NCBI GenBank assembly: GCA_903929755.1
Contig: CAIYVZ010000174.1
Span: forward strand, 1 to 46,329
DNA length: 46,329 nt
Direction: 5' to 3'
Origin: an uncultured Acidobacteriia bacterium
Lineage (GTDB): Bacteria > Acidobacteriota > Terriglobia > Bryobacterales > Bryobacteraceae
Part shown: piece by piece, positions 1 through 8,904 of the stretch
How positions within the stretch are numbered: position 1 is the first letter of the stretch
Layout: every line of letters starts with the position of its first letter
Position numbers and translations under genes: made by a program
The notes under the pieces: generated by a model
Told to the model about the DNA's origin: nothing
Database searches by the model: none
What the model saw: the letters and a program-made list of their open reading frames with translations, nothing else

Positions 1-34
1 AAACCTGCCGCATGCAGAACCGTCACCCTCTCGA

Positions 35-988
35 CTACCTCAACAGCGCCATCCGCTCACACCGCCTGGCACAACCGCCCACGTCCCTACTCAAGAATTC
101 CCGCCCTACCTGAACTGTTACGAACTCTTTGTCGGAATAAACCACCGGCATAGCAAACAGCCCCATCGTCAAAGCCCATCCCAGCGCGTTCGACTTATTG
201 AAATGTTCCAGCTGCAGCAGCGCTGCCTTGTTCATTAGCCACAGTCCGGGGCTGATCTTTAGCTCGAACAGCGGCACCTTATGAATGGCTGCAAAACCAT
301 GCTGGCCCTCAGCCACCATGTCGATATGGTGGCCCTTGTCGCCTTCGCTCTCTACGTGAATCTCGAAGCGTTCGCGGTCATAGTAGATCCACCGCTGCTC
401 TTTCTTCCACCCAAGGGTCTGCACTGTATCCTGTTTCAGGCAAGTCGTGCGGATCACGGCCCACTCCAGCTCGCCCTTCTGGTCGCGGCTCCAGTTGATC
501 ACCTCGTCTGCGCCGTAAGCCGTCAGATAAGCCCGACTCCGTCCCAGTGCATCTTCCTCGGCCCGCGTCAGCGCTGGCCCGCCCTGTTGCGGAAAATCCA
601 CAGCAAGCCACGACTTGCCCTCCACCAGCAACTCTGTCATCTGATCCCGAAAGAACTGCGGCAGGGTCGTCCCCCGCAGATCGCAATTATGAATGAACTC
701 GTTAAAGAACTGCTTCGTCGAGTCCCCCGCGCCCAGGAACTCAATCACCGGTTCCTTCCGCAGCAGCGTCGCCGTATACCAGTCAATAATCGAACCGATA
801 TAGTTTTCGTAAAACACCCGGTTCAGCCGTTCGTGATAGACGTCCATCGGCTCGCGTTGCCGCGCCACCAGATACTCGCCCGCATTCTGCCGGAAGCGCT
901 CACCGCCCGAATACAAATCTCGATACCGCCGCCACATCTGCGAGTTCGTCGTGAAGTCGGGATGTTCCTGTTTGATGTAAGAAGTCAT
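35..988 (-). CDS. phage portal-like protein, C-terminally truncated
   Basis: A 317-residue protein resembling phage portal proteins of the DUF4055 type, which form the ring through which DNA enters the capsid. The N-terminal part has the look of this family: an RYRDLYSGGERFR opening, NRVFYENYIGSIIDWYTATLLRK, and a FFRDQMTELLVEGKSWLAVDFP stretch in the middle (read as separate blocks). The family is usually about 450-500 residues, so this one is short. After about residue 295 (VVYSDKEFV) the sequence stops looking like a portal protein and becomes Arg/Cys-rich until a TAG at 35-37, which suggests a frameshift or a recombination junction near position 100. It lies just downstream of the terminase in the usual phage gene order, 18 bp away. 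The phage assignment is fairly firm; whether the protein works is doubtful. Confidence 0.65.
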   Translation of the reverse strand: MTSYIKQEHPDFTTNSQMWRRYRDLYSGGERFRQNAGEYLVARQREPMDVYHERLNRVFYENYIGSIIDWYTATLLRKEPVIEFLGAGDSTKQFFNEFIHNCDLRGTTLPQFFRDQMTELLVEGKSWLAVDFPQQGGPALTRAEEDALGRSRAYLTAYGADEVINWSRDQKGELEWAVIRTTCLKQDTVQTLGWKKEQRWIYYDRERFEIHVESEGDKGHHIDMVAEGQHGFAAIHKVPLFELKISPGLWLMNKAALLQLEHFNKSNALGWALTMGLFAMPVVYSDKEFVTVQVGREFLSRDVGGCARRCERMALLR

Positions 989-1006
989 TTGTCCTTTTCC
1001 TCGCCC

Positions 1007-2323
1007 TTAAAACAGCCGATTCCCGCGTTCACCCACCGGCGGCCTGCTGCCTTCCTCGCAGATCAGATAACCCAGCGCATCAGAAAGATGCGTGCGTCGC
1101 CGATCCTTGTTCTTATCGATTTCCGTCGTGCTGTCCTTGTAAGTAACCTGCTCAAAATCCGCCACCAGCTCCTTACAGCGCGGATCGATCACCAGCGTCG
1201 TCTCACCCCGTGCATTTCTCAACCGCGCATTCATTGCATTCACCCGGTCCCGTACAGCCGGGTTTGCCTTCGGAACGTTGTATGTCACCTTCGCCGCTCG
1301 CGTTGCAAAGTAATCCCGAATCACCTGATAGTCAGAAAGCCCGGTCGTCTGCATCGCAGCGCCCGAAGCGTCCCCATAAATCAAAAGGCCTGCCCTCGGC
1401 AGACCCCATCGCCGTTCCAGTTCCTTGCACGCCTGCTCAGTCGTTGCCCGATGCAGAACAATTTCGTCCAGCACCCGCACCGTTCCCTTTGAAACCTGAG
1501 CCACCACCGACGACATCGGATCCACATTGAAATCCACCGCCCAGCAAAGCGGCAGCGAGGGATCCATCTCGCTCCCCGCCACCACATTCACGACCCGGGA
1601 AAACGCACTATAGACCAGCGACCCATTCGCATTCAGGTAATTACCAAGCACTTCCTGCTGGAAGAATGTCTCGTCATAGCTGTCCTTCAGGCGGTCATAG
1701 AAGTCCGGAACCTTATCCAGCAGAAACCGGTTTTCATAAGGCTGAGCCAAAATCACGTCATATCCCGGCCGCTGCTTCTCAATGAACTTCCGATAAACCC
1801 AATCAAACCCTTTCGGCGTCCAGACCCCAAACCCGGTCAACTGCGCCGCCTTCGGATCCCGCAGCCTGCCTTCCAGTCGCAACCACGCGCCTTCCGGCGC
1901 ATAACTCAGTTCATCCACGCCAAACCATGCCAGATTCGTGCCCCGAAGCCGCTCAAACTCATCCACAGCCCGCAGCAAAATTTTTGAACCCGTATCGCGC
2001 AGTACCAGGACGTTCTCCGCCTTCAGGTGTTCATACTCAATCTCATTCGCGCTCAGCACTTCCAGCAGTGAAGCCACCGTTGCATCCCGCAACATCGGGT
2101 ACGTCGGAGCTCCAATCAGCCCCGTCCGCCCCGGATTCAGGTAGCTCAACCGGATCGCTTCCTGGCACAGTGCCTGACTCTTGCCCGATCCGATCGGTCC
2201 CGAAAAACCCTTGAACCGCGCCATCGACCGGTGGAACTTTTCCTGACTCGGTAGCGGTGAGTACTCTATTCGTCCTCGTCCTCCTCGTTCGTCTCCTGAG
2301 CCTTCTCGTCGCAGTTGACCCAT
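1007..2323 (-). CDS. phage terminase large subunit
   Basis: The ATP-driven DNA packaging motor and nuclease of a tailed phage. Seen in the sequence: a Walker A loop GPIGSGKS at residues 42-49, a Walker B strand WFGVDELSY at about 133-141 with the catalytic Asp-Glu, and C-terminal RNase H-like nuclease acidic residues in CWAVDFNVDP, IYGDASG and THLSDALGYL. At 438 residues it has the normal length and appears intact. The ATG start at 2323 overlaps the upstream small gene by 58 bp; the first 20 residues are low-complexity Gly/Arg and the true start may be slightly internal. It is followed by the portal gene. No capsid, tail, integrase or lysis genes are in the window, so this is a remnant or the edge of a larger element continuing to the left. 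Confidence 0.88.
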   Translation of the reverse strand: MGQLRREGSGDERGGRGRIEYSPLPSQEKFHRSMARFKGFSGPIGSGKSQALCQEAIRLSYLNPGRTGLIGAPTYPMLRDATVASLLEVLSANEIEYEHLKAENVLVLRDTGSKILLRAVDEFERLRGTNLAWFGVDELSYAPEGAWLRLEGRLRDPKAAQLTGFGVWTPKGFDWVYRKFIEKQRPGYDVILAQPYENRFLLDKVPDFYDRLKDSYDETFFQQEVLGNYLNANGSLVYSAFSRVVNVVAGSEMDPSLPLCWAVDFNVDPMSSVVAQVSKGTVRVLDEIVLHRATTEQACKELERRWGLPRAGLLIYGDASGAAMQTTGLSDYQVIRDYFATRAAKVTYNVPKANPAVRDRVNAMNARLRNARGETTLVIDPRCKELVADFEQVTYKDSTTEIDKNKDRRRTHLSDALGYLICEEGSRPPVGERGNRLF

Positions 2324-2532
2324 CGAACCACCAACTTCTTTCTGCCCTCATCGGCGATTAGTAACTCCAGTTCGGCCAGCTTCAGATAGTCCGCAAGCTT
2401 CAGTTCCGCTCGCGGCAGTTCCTCGAAGTAGCGCTTCAGGCACCCGTCAATCATTTCGATCCAACCTGCAACCAGCGCCCTGTCTCGGCCCGGCCATTGC
2501 CTGTCCATTCCCACCCGACCTCCAAACGGCAC
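2266..2532 (-). CDS. small protein upstream of terminase (possible small subunit)
   Basis: An 88-residue acidic protein starting with GTG at 2530-2532, preceded by a strong AGGAGA ribosome binding site six bases upstream; an in-frame stop lies just before that. Its core (MIDGCLKRYFEELPRAELKL and a following LAELELLIADEG) is helical and charged, and the end is a run of Glu/Asp. Position directly before the large terminase and the overlap with it suggest a terminase small subunit, but no helix-turn-helix is visible and the family was not recognised by sequence. Inference rests on gene order only. Confidence 0.45.
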   Translation of the reverse strand: MPFGGRVGMDRQWPGRDRALVAGWIEMIDGCLKRYFEELPRAELKLADYLKLAELELLIADEGRKKLVVRWVNCDEKAQETNEEDEDE

Positions 2533-2769
2533 CAGATTCTCCTGTCTTCAGGCCCGAGCCGCGCCGGTTGCGCTTGCCTTTCCCTGGTTGAAAGTTAGCA
2601 GCGGAAAAATTCAGGATCCTGCCGGATGGCTTGTAAGTAATTGATTCGATGAGGAAAAAAACTTCAAATAAGTTGTGATCGTTCTTTTCGTTCGCTGCGG
2701 CGCCTGCCGGCATACCACGAATCTCTCTTGTTACCCGCAATTCCAGGGGACACGCTACAATCGAAACTT

Positions 2770-3156
2770 ATGTTCCAGGGAATTGAACACACCGCGATCT
2801 CATCACCTGACCCCCAGAAGCTTGCCCAGTGGTATGTGGATCATCTTGAGTTCCGCATCAACTACACGTATTCCGGCAACTACTTCGTCCGGGCCGCCAA
2901 TGGCACTATGCTGGAAATCATCCCGGCCGCAACGCCTCTCGCAGCGCCGCAGACCACAGCCAACAATAAAGACGGCGGTATCCGGCACCTCGCCATTGCA
3001 AATGACGATTTCGACGCCGCCTATGCCTTCCTCCAGGCCAAAGGCGTTCACTTCGTCGGTGAACCCTTCGAAGCTCAGGGCAATCGTCTCGTCTTCTTCA
3101 ACGATCTCGATGGCAACCTGCTCCACCTCATTCAGCGCGCCAACCCGCTGCCGTAG
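2770..3156 (+). CDS. VOC (glyoxalase/bleomycin-resistance fold) protein
   Basis: A 128-residue protein of the vicinal oxygen chelate fold, made of two beta-alpha-beta-beta-beta modules that build a metal site. The start is placed at ATG 2770 because the protein then begins MFQGIEHTAISS, the usual first strand. Candidate metal ligands are His7 in IEHTAI, Glu in TMLEII, His in IRHLAI and His in NLLHLIQ; the last position is Glu in classical glyoxalase I, so a different ligand set or substrate is likely. A TACAAT hexamer at 2756-2761 ends eight bases before the ATG and no good ribosome binding site is seen, which suggests a leaderless start. First gene of a six-gene plus-strand operon. Substrate unknown. 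Confidence 0.8.
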   Translation: MFQGIEHTAISSPDPQKLAQWYVDHLEFRINYTYSGNYFVRAANGTMLEIIPAATPLAAPQTTANNKDGGIRHLAIANDDFDAAYAFLQAKGVHFVGEPFEAQGNRLVFFNDLDGNLLHLIQRANPLP

Positions 3157-3170
3157 ACTTCGGACCCCGA

Positions 3171-4376
3171 GTGCTAGGACGAGTCTTTAAGGCCTTTCAT
3201 TACCGCGATTTCCGTCTCCTCTGGATCGGTGCCTGTACCTCGAGCATCGGTACCTGGATGCAGGAGATCGCCCAAAACTGGCTCGTCCTCGAAATCACCA
3301 AGTCGCCCTTCCTCCTTGGCCTCGACGCCTTCCTCGGCGACATCCCGATCTTCATGTTCTCGCTGTTCGGGGGCGTCGTCGCCGACCGAATGGACCGCCG
3401 CCACCTGCTGATCATTTCGCAATTGATCCAGATGGCTTCCGCGCTGACTCTCGCCTTCCTGATCGCCACGGAACGGATCGAAGTCTGGCACATTCTCGTT
3501 TCGTCTTTCGTGGTCGGTACAGCCCAGGCCTTCGGAGGCCCTGCCTATTCCGCTCTCGTTCCCAGCCTCGTCGAGAAGGAAGACCTCCCCAACGCCATTG
3601 CGCTTAACTCCATTCAGTTCAACCTCGCTCGCGTAATCGGTCCTGTTCTCGGAGGCCTGGCCCTTAAATACGTCGGCTCGGCCTGGTGTTTCGGGCTCAA
3701 CTCGCTCTCTTTCATTGCCGTTATCATCACCCTCCTCCGCCTCGACATCAACTTCAAGCCGCCCGCCACAACCGAATCCATCATGGGCAGCATGAAGAAG
3801 GGCTTCGTCTTTATTCGAAGCCAGGGAGCCATGGAAACCCTCATCGGCATCGCGTTCTGCATGACGGCGCTGGCTATTCCGATGATTACCTTCCTCCCGG
3901 TCTTCGCCAAGGACGTCTTTCAGCGCGATGCTTTGACCTACACGCTGTTCCTGGTCGCCTCCGGCCTCGGTTCCATCACAGGCGCGCTCTCCGTCGCCGC
4001 CATGGGTAACATCGCGAATAAAGGCCGGCTGGCGCTGATAATGCTCGTCGCCCTCGGCACCGGCATGTCGATCTTCGCCCTCTCCACATCCCTCTTCCTG
4101 AGCGTGTTCACGCTCTTCTGCACTGGCGCTGTCCTCCTTTGCGCCTTCGCCATGTTCAGTTCGCTCGTACAACTCAACACCCCCAATGACATGCGTGGCC
4201 GCGTCATGAGTGTGTACAACGTCGCCTTCCGCGGCGGCATGCCCATGGGCAGCCTCCTTACCGGATGGCTTGTACCCATGTACGGCGCACCACACGTCCT
4301 CGCAGTGAATGGCTTTTTCCTTGTTCTCCTCGGGCTCTACTTCCTTCTTGTCCAGCGCAAGGTCGCCGCGCTCTAA
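3171..4376 (+). CDS. MFS transporter, EntS-like drug/metabolite exporter
   Basis: A 401-residue major facilitator superfamily inner-membrane transporter that would use the proton gradient to export small molecules. It begins MLGRVFKAFHYRDFRLLWIG, typical of the EntS/2A0121 branch, and carries the MFS loop 2-3 signature as GGVVADRMDRRHLL. Around twelve hydrophobic segments are visible and the length is usual. The start is GTG at 3171, 14 bp after the VOC stop codon, so translation is probably coupled. The TPR gene begins 7 bp after its stop. Substrate cannot be read from the sequence. Confidence 0.88.
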   Translation: MLGRVFKAFHYRDFRLLWIGACTSSIGTWMQEIAQNWLVLEITKSPFLLGLDAFLGDIPIFMFSLFGGVVADRMDRRHLLIISQLIQMASALTLAFLIATERIEVWHILVSSFVVGTAQAFGGPAYSALVPSLVEKEDLPNAIALNSIQFNLARVIGPVLGGLALKYVGSAWCFGLNSLSFIAVIITLLRLDINFKPPATTESIMGSMKKGFVFIRSQGAMETLIGIAFCMTALAIPMITFLPVFAKDVFQRDALTYTLFLVASGLGSITGALSVAAMGNIANKGRLALIMLVALGTGMSIFALSTSLFLSVFTLFCTGAVLLCAFAMFSSLVQLNTPNDMRGRVMSVYNVAFRGGMPMGSLLTGWLVPMYGAPHVLAVNGFFLVLLGLYFLLVQRKVAAL

Positions 4377-4383
4377 TAGTGGT

Positions 4384-5076
4384 GTGCTGCCAAAATCACT
4401 GATTCTCGCCGTAGTGCTCGCCGTATCAGCCACCGCCGCGACCGGCGAACTGGAGAAACTTCGCAACGCTCAGGACCGCGCCGCACTCGACGCCCGGGCC
4501 CAGTCGATCCACGCCGACGCTGAGAAATCTGCAAGCGACCCCAAAAAGTGGATTGCTGCTGCCTCCGCCTACTCCTATGCCGCCGAAGTTGCCTATGAAC
4601 TTCGCGACAAAGGCGGTTCCATGCGAGCCGCTGAAGCCGGAGTTCGCGACGCTGAGAAAGCTATCGCCATTAACGGCAACGTCCCCGACTATTACCGCGT
4701 TCTCGGCACCCTCTGCGGTCAGGTAATCCCGGCCAACCCCATCATCGGAGCCCTCTCCTACGGCCGCAAAGCCAAGGATGCGCTCGACAAAGCCATCCAA
4801 ATGGATCCAAAATCCGCCATGGCGCACGTCGCCCACGGAGTCGGCTACTACTACCTGCCCGCCAACTTCGGCGGAGGCCCCGACAATGCCATCAAGGACT
4901 ACAAACAGGCCCTGACCCTCGACCCCAGGAACGCCGACGCCTACCTCTGGATGGGCATCGCTCTCGCCAAACAGCACCAAAATAAGCTCGCACGTGAAGC
5001 CTTCACGAAGGCTCTCCAACTCGAACCCGACCGCCGCTGGACCAAACAGCAACTGGAAAAAACTCCCGCACAATGA
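4384..5076 (+). CDS. secreted TPR-repeat protein
   Basis: A 230-residue protein with a signal peptide (MLPKSLILAVVLAVSATAATG) when the GTG at 4384 is used as start; this is preferred because it falls just after the transporter stop and gives a clean export signal. The mature part consists of helical tetratricopeptide-like units, clearest near the end (AIKDYKQALTLDPRNADAYL and REAFTKALQLEPD). TPR proteins act as protein-binding scaffolds; this one would be periplasmic. Its stop codon overlaps the next gene in an ATGA, so the two are translationally coupled. No enzyme function is evident. Confidence 0.75.
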   Translation: MLPKSLILAVVLAVSATAATGELEKLRNAQDRAALDARAQSIHADAEKSASDPKKWIAAASAYSYAAEVAYELRDKGGSMRAAEAGVRDAEKAIAINGNVPDYYRVLGTLCGQVIPANPIIGALSYGRKAKDALDKAIQMDPKSAMAHVAHGVGYYYLPANFGGGPDNAIKDYKQALTLDPRNADAYLWMGIALAKQHQNKLAREAFTKALQLEPDRRWTKQQLEKTPAQ

Positions 5077-5624
5077 TCATCTCCCCCGAAACTGCACTCC
5101 GGGAAATCACCGCTTTCCATCCCAACGGTGACGATCTCTCAGCCAAGAGCCAGGACCTCGTCTCCGGCCTCCTGCAATACTCCGAAAACCCTTTCTCGCG
5201 CCACCAGTTCACGCCCGGCCACATCACCTGCACCGCCCTTGTGCTCCACCCGAGTGAGCGCGCCGTGCTCCTCATGTATCACCACCGCCTGAACCGCTGG
5301 CTCCTCCCCGGTGGCCACGTCGAACCCGACGATCTCTCCCTCCGCCACGCCGCCGCCCGCGAAGCTATGGAGGAAACCCACGTCCAGCTCGGCGAGATCA
5401 GCCACTCCGTCCTCGCCGGCATCGACGTCCACGGCATCCCCCGCCGTTCCAACGAGCCCTATCATCTCCACCACGACCTTCTCTGGGCCTTCCGCGCCTC
5501 CTCTGACTGGATCGAAACCACCGAAGAAGCCCCGCGCGTCACCTGGGCCAAAGAAGACGTCTGGAAGGCTCACAATCTCTCCGAGAATATCTGCCGGGCC
5601 GCACGTCGCACCTTTGAGGCCTAA
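5073..5624 (+). CDS. Nudix hydrolase
   Basis: A 183-residue Nudix-fold pyrophosphohydrolase, a family that cleaves nucleoside diphosphates linked to another group. The Nudix box is visible as GGHVEPDDL followed by AAAREAMEETHV at about residues 89-111; the REAMEE helix carries the metal-binding glutamates, while the usual Gly after EET is His and there is one extra residue before the RE. The start ATG overlaps the TGA of the TPR gene. Substrate is not predictable. It lies within the 2.8-8.7 kb operon. Confidence 0.85.
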   Translation: MIISPETALREITAFHPNGDDLSAKSQDLVSGLLQYSENPFSRHQFTPGHITCTALVLHPSERAVLLMYHHRLNRWLLPGGHVEPDDLSLRHAAAREAMEETHVQLGEISHSVLAGIDVHGIPRRSNEPYHLHHDLLWAFRASSDWIETTEEAPRVTWAKEDVWKAHNLSENICRAARRTFEA

Positions 5625-5633
5625 GCTTCCCAC

Positions 5634-7766
5634 ATGAAGCTTCTGGCCGCTCTCTCCACTATTGCCGCCTGTTGGGGAGCCGGTCGTTGCCTCTTTGATC
5701 GCCTCGGTCTCCGTCTCCATCGCCACGAGCACGATATCCTTGCCGCCTTCACAGGCGCCTCGCTGGTCAGTCTCTACGTCTTCGTTCTCTGCGCCCTGCG
5801 CCTCGCCTGGCCAATGGCCCTGATCCTGCCTCTGGGCTTCGTCTGGTTCCTGCGCCCAACTCAGAGACCAACCCTCCCCGCTCTCCCCAAGCCCGCGCTC
5901 TACCTGTTCCTCGCCCCCTTCGCCTTCTACGCCGCCATCTACCTCGCCAACAGCCTCGCACCCGAAAAGAGTCCTGATGGCATGGCCTACCACCTCGGCC
6001 TCGTCGCCCACTACCTCAGAAACCACGGTTTCGACCCCACCCTCACCAACATGTACGGTTACATGCCGCAAGGCATGGAAATGCTGTTTCTCCCCGCCTT
6101 CGCCTTCGGAGGCCACGCCGCTGCTGCCACCGTCCACTGCGCGGCCCTCCTCGCCCTCCCATGGCTGATCCTGACCTACGCCCGCCGCATCGGCCGCCCC
6201 TTGGCCGGAGTTGCCGCCGCCCTCGTCTTGCTGTCGCCCCTCGCCGGTATCGACGGGGTTAGCGCCTATAACGACATTGCGATCGCGGCCTCAGCTTTCG
6301 CCCTTTTCTACCTCCTCGAAATCTGGCGAGAAGATCCCTCGTCCACCCTCCTCATCCCCGTCGGCCTTCTCTCAGGGTTTTGCTTCTCCCTCAAGTACAC
6401 CGGTTTCGCCGCAGCCCTCTACGCAATCCTCGTCGTCCGCCGCCGCTTCACCCTCGCGATGGCCTCCTCAGCCGCCGCCATCGCCCTACCCTGGCTCGCA
6501 AAGAACTGGTTGAACACCGGAAACCCCGTCGCGCCCCTCTTCAACGCCTGGTTCCCCAACCCCTTCATTCACATCACCTTCGAAACCTTCTACCGGAACT
6601 ACTTCCACACTTACAACCTCCCCAGCCTCCTGCCCCTGCCGTGGATGCTCACCGTCACCGGCCAGCTCGGAGGCCAGCTCGGCCCCCTCTTCGTCCTTGC
6701 CCCCCTCGGCCTTCTCGCCGCCCGAACCCGCCCCGGACGCCACATTCTTCTCGCCGCAGCCTGCTTCCTCATCCCTTATCCGGCCAACCTCGGAGCCCGC
6801 TTCCTACTCCCCGTCCTTCCTTTCGCCGCGCTCGCCATCGCCCTCGCTCTCCCCACCTGGCGGCCCCTGACCGCTATCCTCGTAGCCACCGCAGCCCTCC
6901 TCGCCTGGCCCCGCGTGATCGACAAATACCGCGCCCCCGCCGGAGGCTGGCAGATCACCACAGTTCCCTGGCAAGCCGCCCTCGGCCTCGTCCCCGAGCA
7001 CACCTGGCTCCTCGCTCACTCCAGCGAATACGAACTCGCCGACCTCATCAATCGCAACGTTCCGCCCACCGCCACTCTCTGGACTACCGATGTCCTCGCC
7101 GAGTCTTACATCAAAGCCAATGTCCTGGTGAACTACTACTCCGCCCCAGGCGAATCCATCCAGGATACCCTCAACATCCCTCTCCATGGCGATCTGCAAC
7201 CCCTCTGGAACTGGCGCTTCACCTTCCCCAATCGCACCGTCTCCACCCTCCGGGTCATCCAAACTGCAGCCAGCGATACCGACCCCTGGAGTGTCGGCGA
7301 AGTCCGTTTCTATTCCGGCCAAACCGAGATCCGCCCCCAAAAAGCCACTGCAAACCCCTTCCCCTGGGACATCAACCTCGCTCTCGACAACAATCCCACC
7401 ACCCGCTGGCGCTCCTGGCAACCCCACCGCCCCGGCATGCACCTCGATTTCACCTTCGCCCCCAACTCGACCCTCGACCGCGTGGAACTGGCCACTTCCC
7501 ACGATCAGTGGAATCTCGATCTCCACCTCGACCAGGTCCCCGCCGTCTTAGAAAAGGTCGAACTCCCCCCCCTCCCCGACCTTCGCCGTCAGGCCACCCA
7601 AACCGTCAAAGCCCGCGGCATCCACTACCTCCTCATCGGTCGAAATTCACCCCTTGCCGCCGATATGAAAGCCGACCCCGGCCGCTGGGGACTTCGCCCG
7701 ATAGCCGACAGGCACGCGCCTGGGCGTGATTCCAGCGATGTGGACGCGCTATACCAGATTCAATGA
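5634..7766 (+). CDS. multi-pass GT-C-like membrane protein with C-terminal discoidin-like domain
   Basis: A 710-residue protein. The first about 440 residues hold roughly ten hydrophobic segments, with an acidic loop EKSPDGMAYHL after the second or third one, as in ArnT/PMT-type GT-C glycosyltransferases, which take lipid-linked sugars and work on the outer face of the membrane. After a linker comes a soluble part in which SVGEVRFYSGQTEI, DNNPTTRWRSW and LDFTFAPNSTLDRVEL resemble an F5/8-type C (discoidin) carbohydrate-binding module. The start ATG lies 9 bp after the Nudix stop; its stop overlaps the next gene in ATGA. Transfer activity is an inference from topology and the acidic loop; the fusion to a sugar-binding module supports a role in surface glycans. 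Codons are strongly C-ending as in neighbours. Confidence 0.7.
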   Translation: MKLLAALSTIAACWGAGRCLFDRLGLRLHRHEHDILAAFTGASLVSLYVFVLCALRLAWPMALILPLGFVWFLRPTQRPTLPALPKPALYLFLAPFAFYAAIYLANSLAPEKSPDGMAYHLGLVAHYLRNHGFDPTLTNMYGYMPQGMEMLFLPAFAFGGHAAAATVHCAALLALPWLILTYARRIGRPLAGVAAALVLLSPLAGIDGVSAYNDIAIAASAFALFYLLEIWREDPSSTLLIPVGLLSGFCFSLKYTGFAAALYAILVVRRRFTLAMASSAAAIALPWLAKNWLNTGNPVAPLFNAWFPNPFIHITFETFYRNYFHTYNLPSLLPLPWMLTVTGQLGGQLGPLFVLAPLGLLAARTRPGRHILLAAACFLIPYPANLGARFLLPVLPFAALAIALALPTWRPLTAILVATAALLAWPRVIDKYRAPAGGWQITTVPWQAALGLVPEHTWLLAHSSEYELADLINRNVPPTATLWTTDVLAESYIKANVLVNYYSAPGESIQDTLNIPLHGDLQPLWNWRFTFPNRTVSTLRVIQTAASDTDPWSVGEVRFYSGQTEIRPQKATANPFPWDINLALDNNPTTRWRSWQPHRPGMHLDFTFAPNSTLDRVELATSHDQWNLDLHLDQVPAVLEKVELPPLPDLRRQATQTVKARGIHYLLIGRNSPLAADMKADPGRWGLRPIADRHAPGRDSSDVDALYQIQ

Positions 7767-8722
7767 GCCAATTCTTTCTCGGAGTCGACGGAGGCCAGTC
7801 CTCCACTACAGCCGTAATCGGCGACCGCAACGGTGAAATCGTCGGCTGGGCCACCGCCGGACCCTGCAATCACGTAGGCGCTGCCGAAGGTCGCCCCAAA
7901 TTCCTCCGCGTCATGCGCGAATGTCTCGGCCAGGCCGCTGAACGAGCCGGTCTCAATCCGGACCGCCCCACCTTCGAAGCCGCCTGCCTCGGCATGAGCG
8001 GAGGCCCCGACGATAAAGCCGGCCTCATGAAAGAACTCCTCGAAGCCCGCCACCTCGAAGTAACCCATGACGGCCAAATTGCCCTCGCCGGAGCCACCGG
8101 AGGCAAACCCGGCATCATCGTCATAGCCGGAACCGGCTCCATCTCCTTCGGAGAAAACAAACAGGGCGAAACCGCCAGAGCCGGCGGCTGGGGCTACATC
8201 TTCGGTGACGAAGGAGGCGGTTTCGGCATAGCGAGGCAGGCTCTCCGGGCGATCCTGAGAGAACACGAAGGCTGGGGTCCAAGAACAGCCCTAACGCCCG
8301 CGCTCCTCGAAGCGACGGACACTTCCAACGCCAACCAACTCCTCCACGCCTTCTATACGGCCGAGTGGCCCAGAGCCAGAGTAGCGAAACTAGCGCGGGT
8401 CGTGAGCACAATCGCGGAACAAGGCGACCCGACAGCCCTCGACATCCTCAAGGGAGAAGCCCACAGCCTCGCCATGTTCGGAACCGCAGTCCGCCAACAA
8501 CTCTGGTCCGATGCCGCCACGGACCCTATAAAACTAGCCTGGATCGGAGGAGTCTTCGCCAGCCCCATCCTCCTCCATCGCTTCTGCGAGTTAGTCGAGC
8601 TCGATGAACGAGTCCAGTCCGGTCCGCCTGAGCACAGCCCGGCCGTAGGAGCCCTGATCCTCGCATGGAGAGCCGCCGGACTCCATCTGAACCCCGGTCC
8701 GGTCCCTCACCTCAAGTCCTAA
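7763..8722 (+). CDS. BadF/BadG/BcrA-type ATPase, N-acetylglucosamine kinase-like
   Basis: A 319-residue member of the ASKHA (actin/hexokinase/Hsp70) fold. The phosphate-1 loop GVDGGQSSTTAVIGD is near the N-terminus, the phosphate-2 loop IAGTGSISFG near residue 118, followed by GGWGYIFGDEGGGFGIA, which is typical of NagK-like kinases of amino sugars from cell-wall or chitin turnover. Length matches the NagK branch rather than the longer (R)-2-hydroxyglutaryl-CoA dehydratase activators, which also need a Cys-ligated iron-sulfur cluster not seen here. Its ATG overlaps the TGA of the preceding membrane protein gene, and it ends the operon. Phosphorylation of GlcNAc is the best guess. Confidence 0.8.
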   Translation: MSQFFLGVDGGQSSTTAVIGDRNGEIVGWATAGPCNHVGAAEGRPKFLRVMRECLGQAAERAGLNPDRPTFEAACLGMSGGPDDKAGLMKELLEARHLEVTHDGQIALAGATGGKPGIIVIAGTGSISFGENKQGETARAGGWGYIFGDEGGGFGIARQALRAILREHEGWGPRTALTPALLEATDTSNANQLLHAFYTAEWPRARVAKLARVVSTIAEQGDPTALDILKGEAHSLAMFGTAVRQQLWSDAATDPIKLAWIGGVFASPILLHRFCELVELDERVQSGPPEHSPAVGALILAWRAAGLHLNPGPVPHLKS

Positions 8723-8904
8723 ACTCTCCCCCCTTTTCTCCCGATAGATAGTCACAGCCCCTCGAAAGATTTTCATCACGCTACTAACATGCTGAAAAGA
8801 AAGATGTTACTCCGGCGCTCCTCAATACGGTTCCAACCCGAAAATCAGATGTGCGCGCTGACGAATGCAAATGTGAAGGCACACGGAAGGTAACGAACTG
8901 AGCT

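Noticed and set aside
3174-4466. 430-codon open frame on the minus strand
   Set aside because: It is antisense to the MFS transporter and TPR genes; its translation is Glu/His/Gly-rich with no family features, a usual shadow in high-GC coding DNA.
6380-7729. 449-codon plus-strand open frame
   Set aside because: Arg/Pro-rich +1 shadow of the large membrane protein gene, with no recognisable domain.
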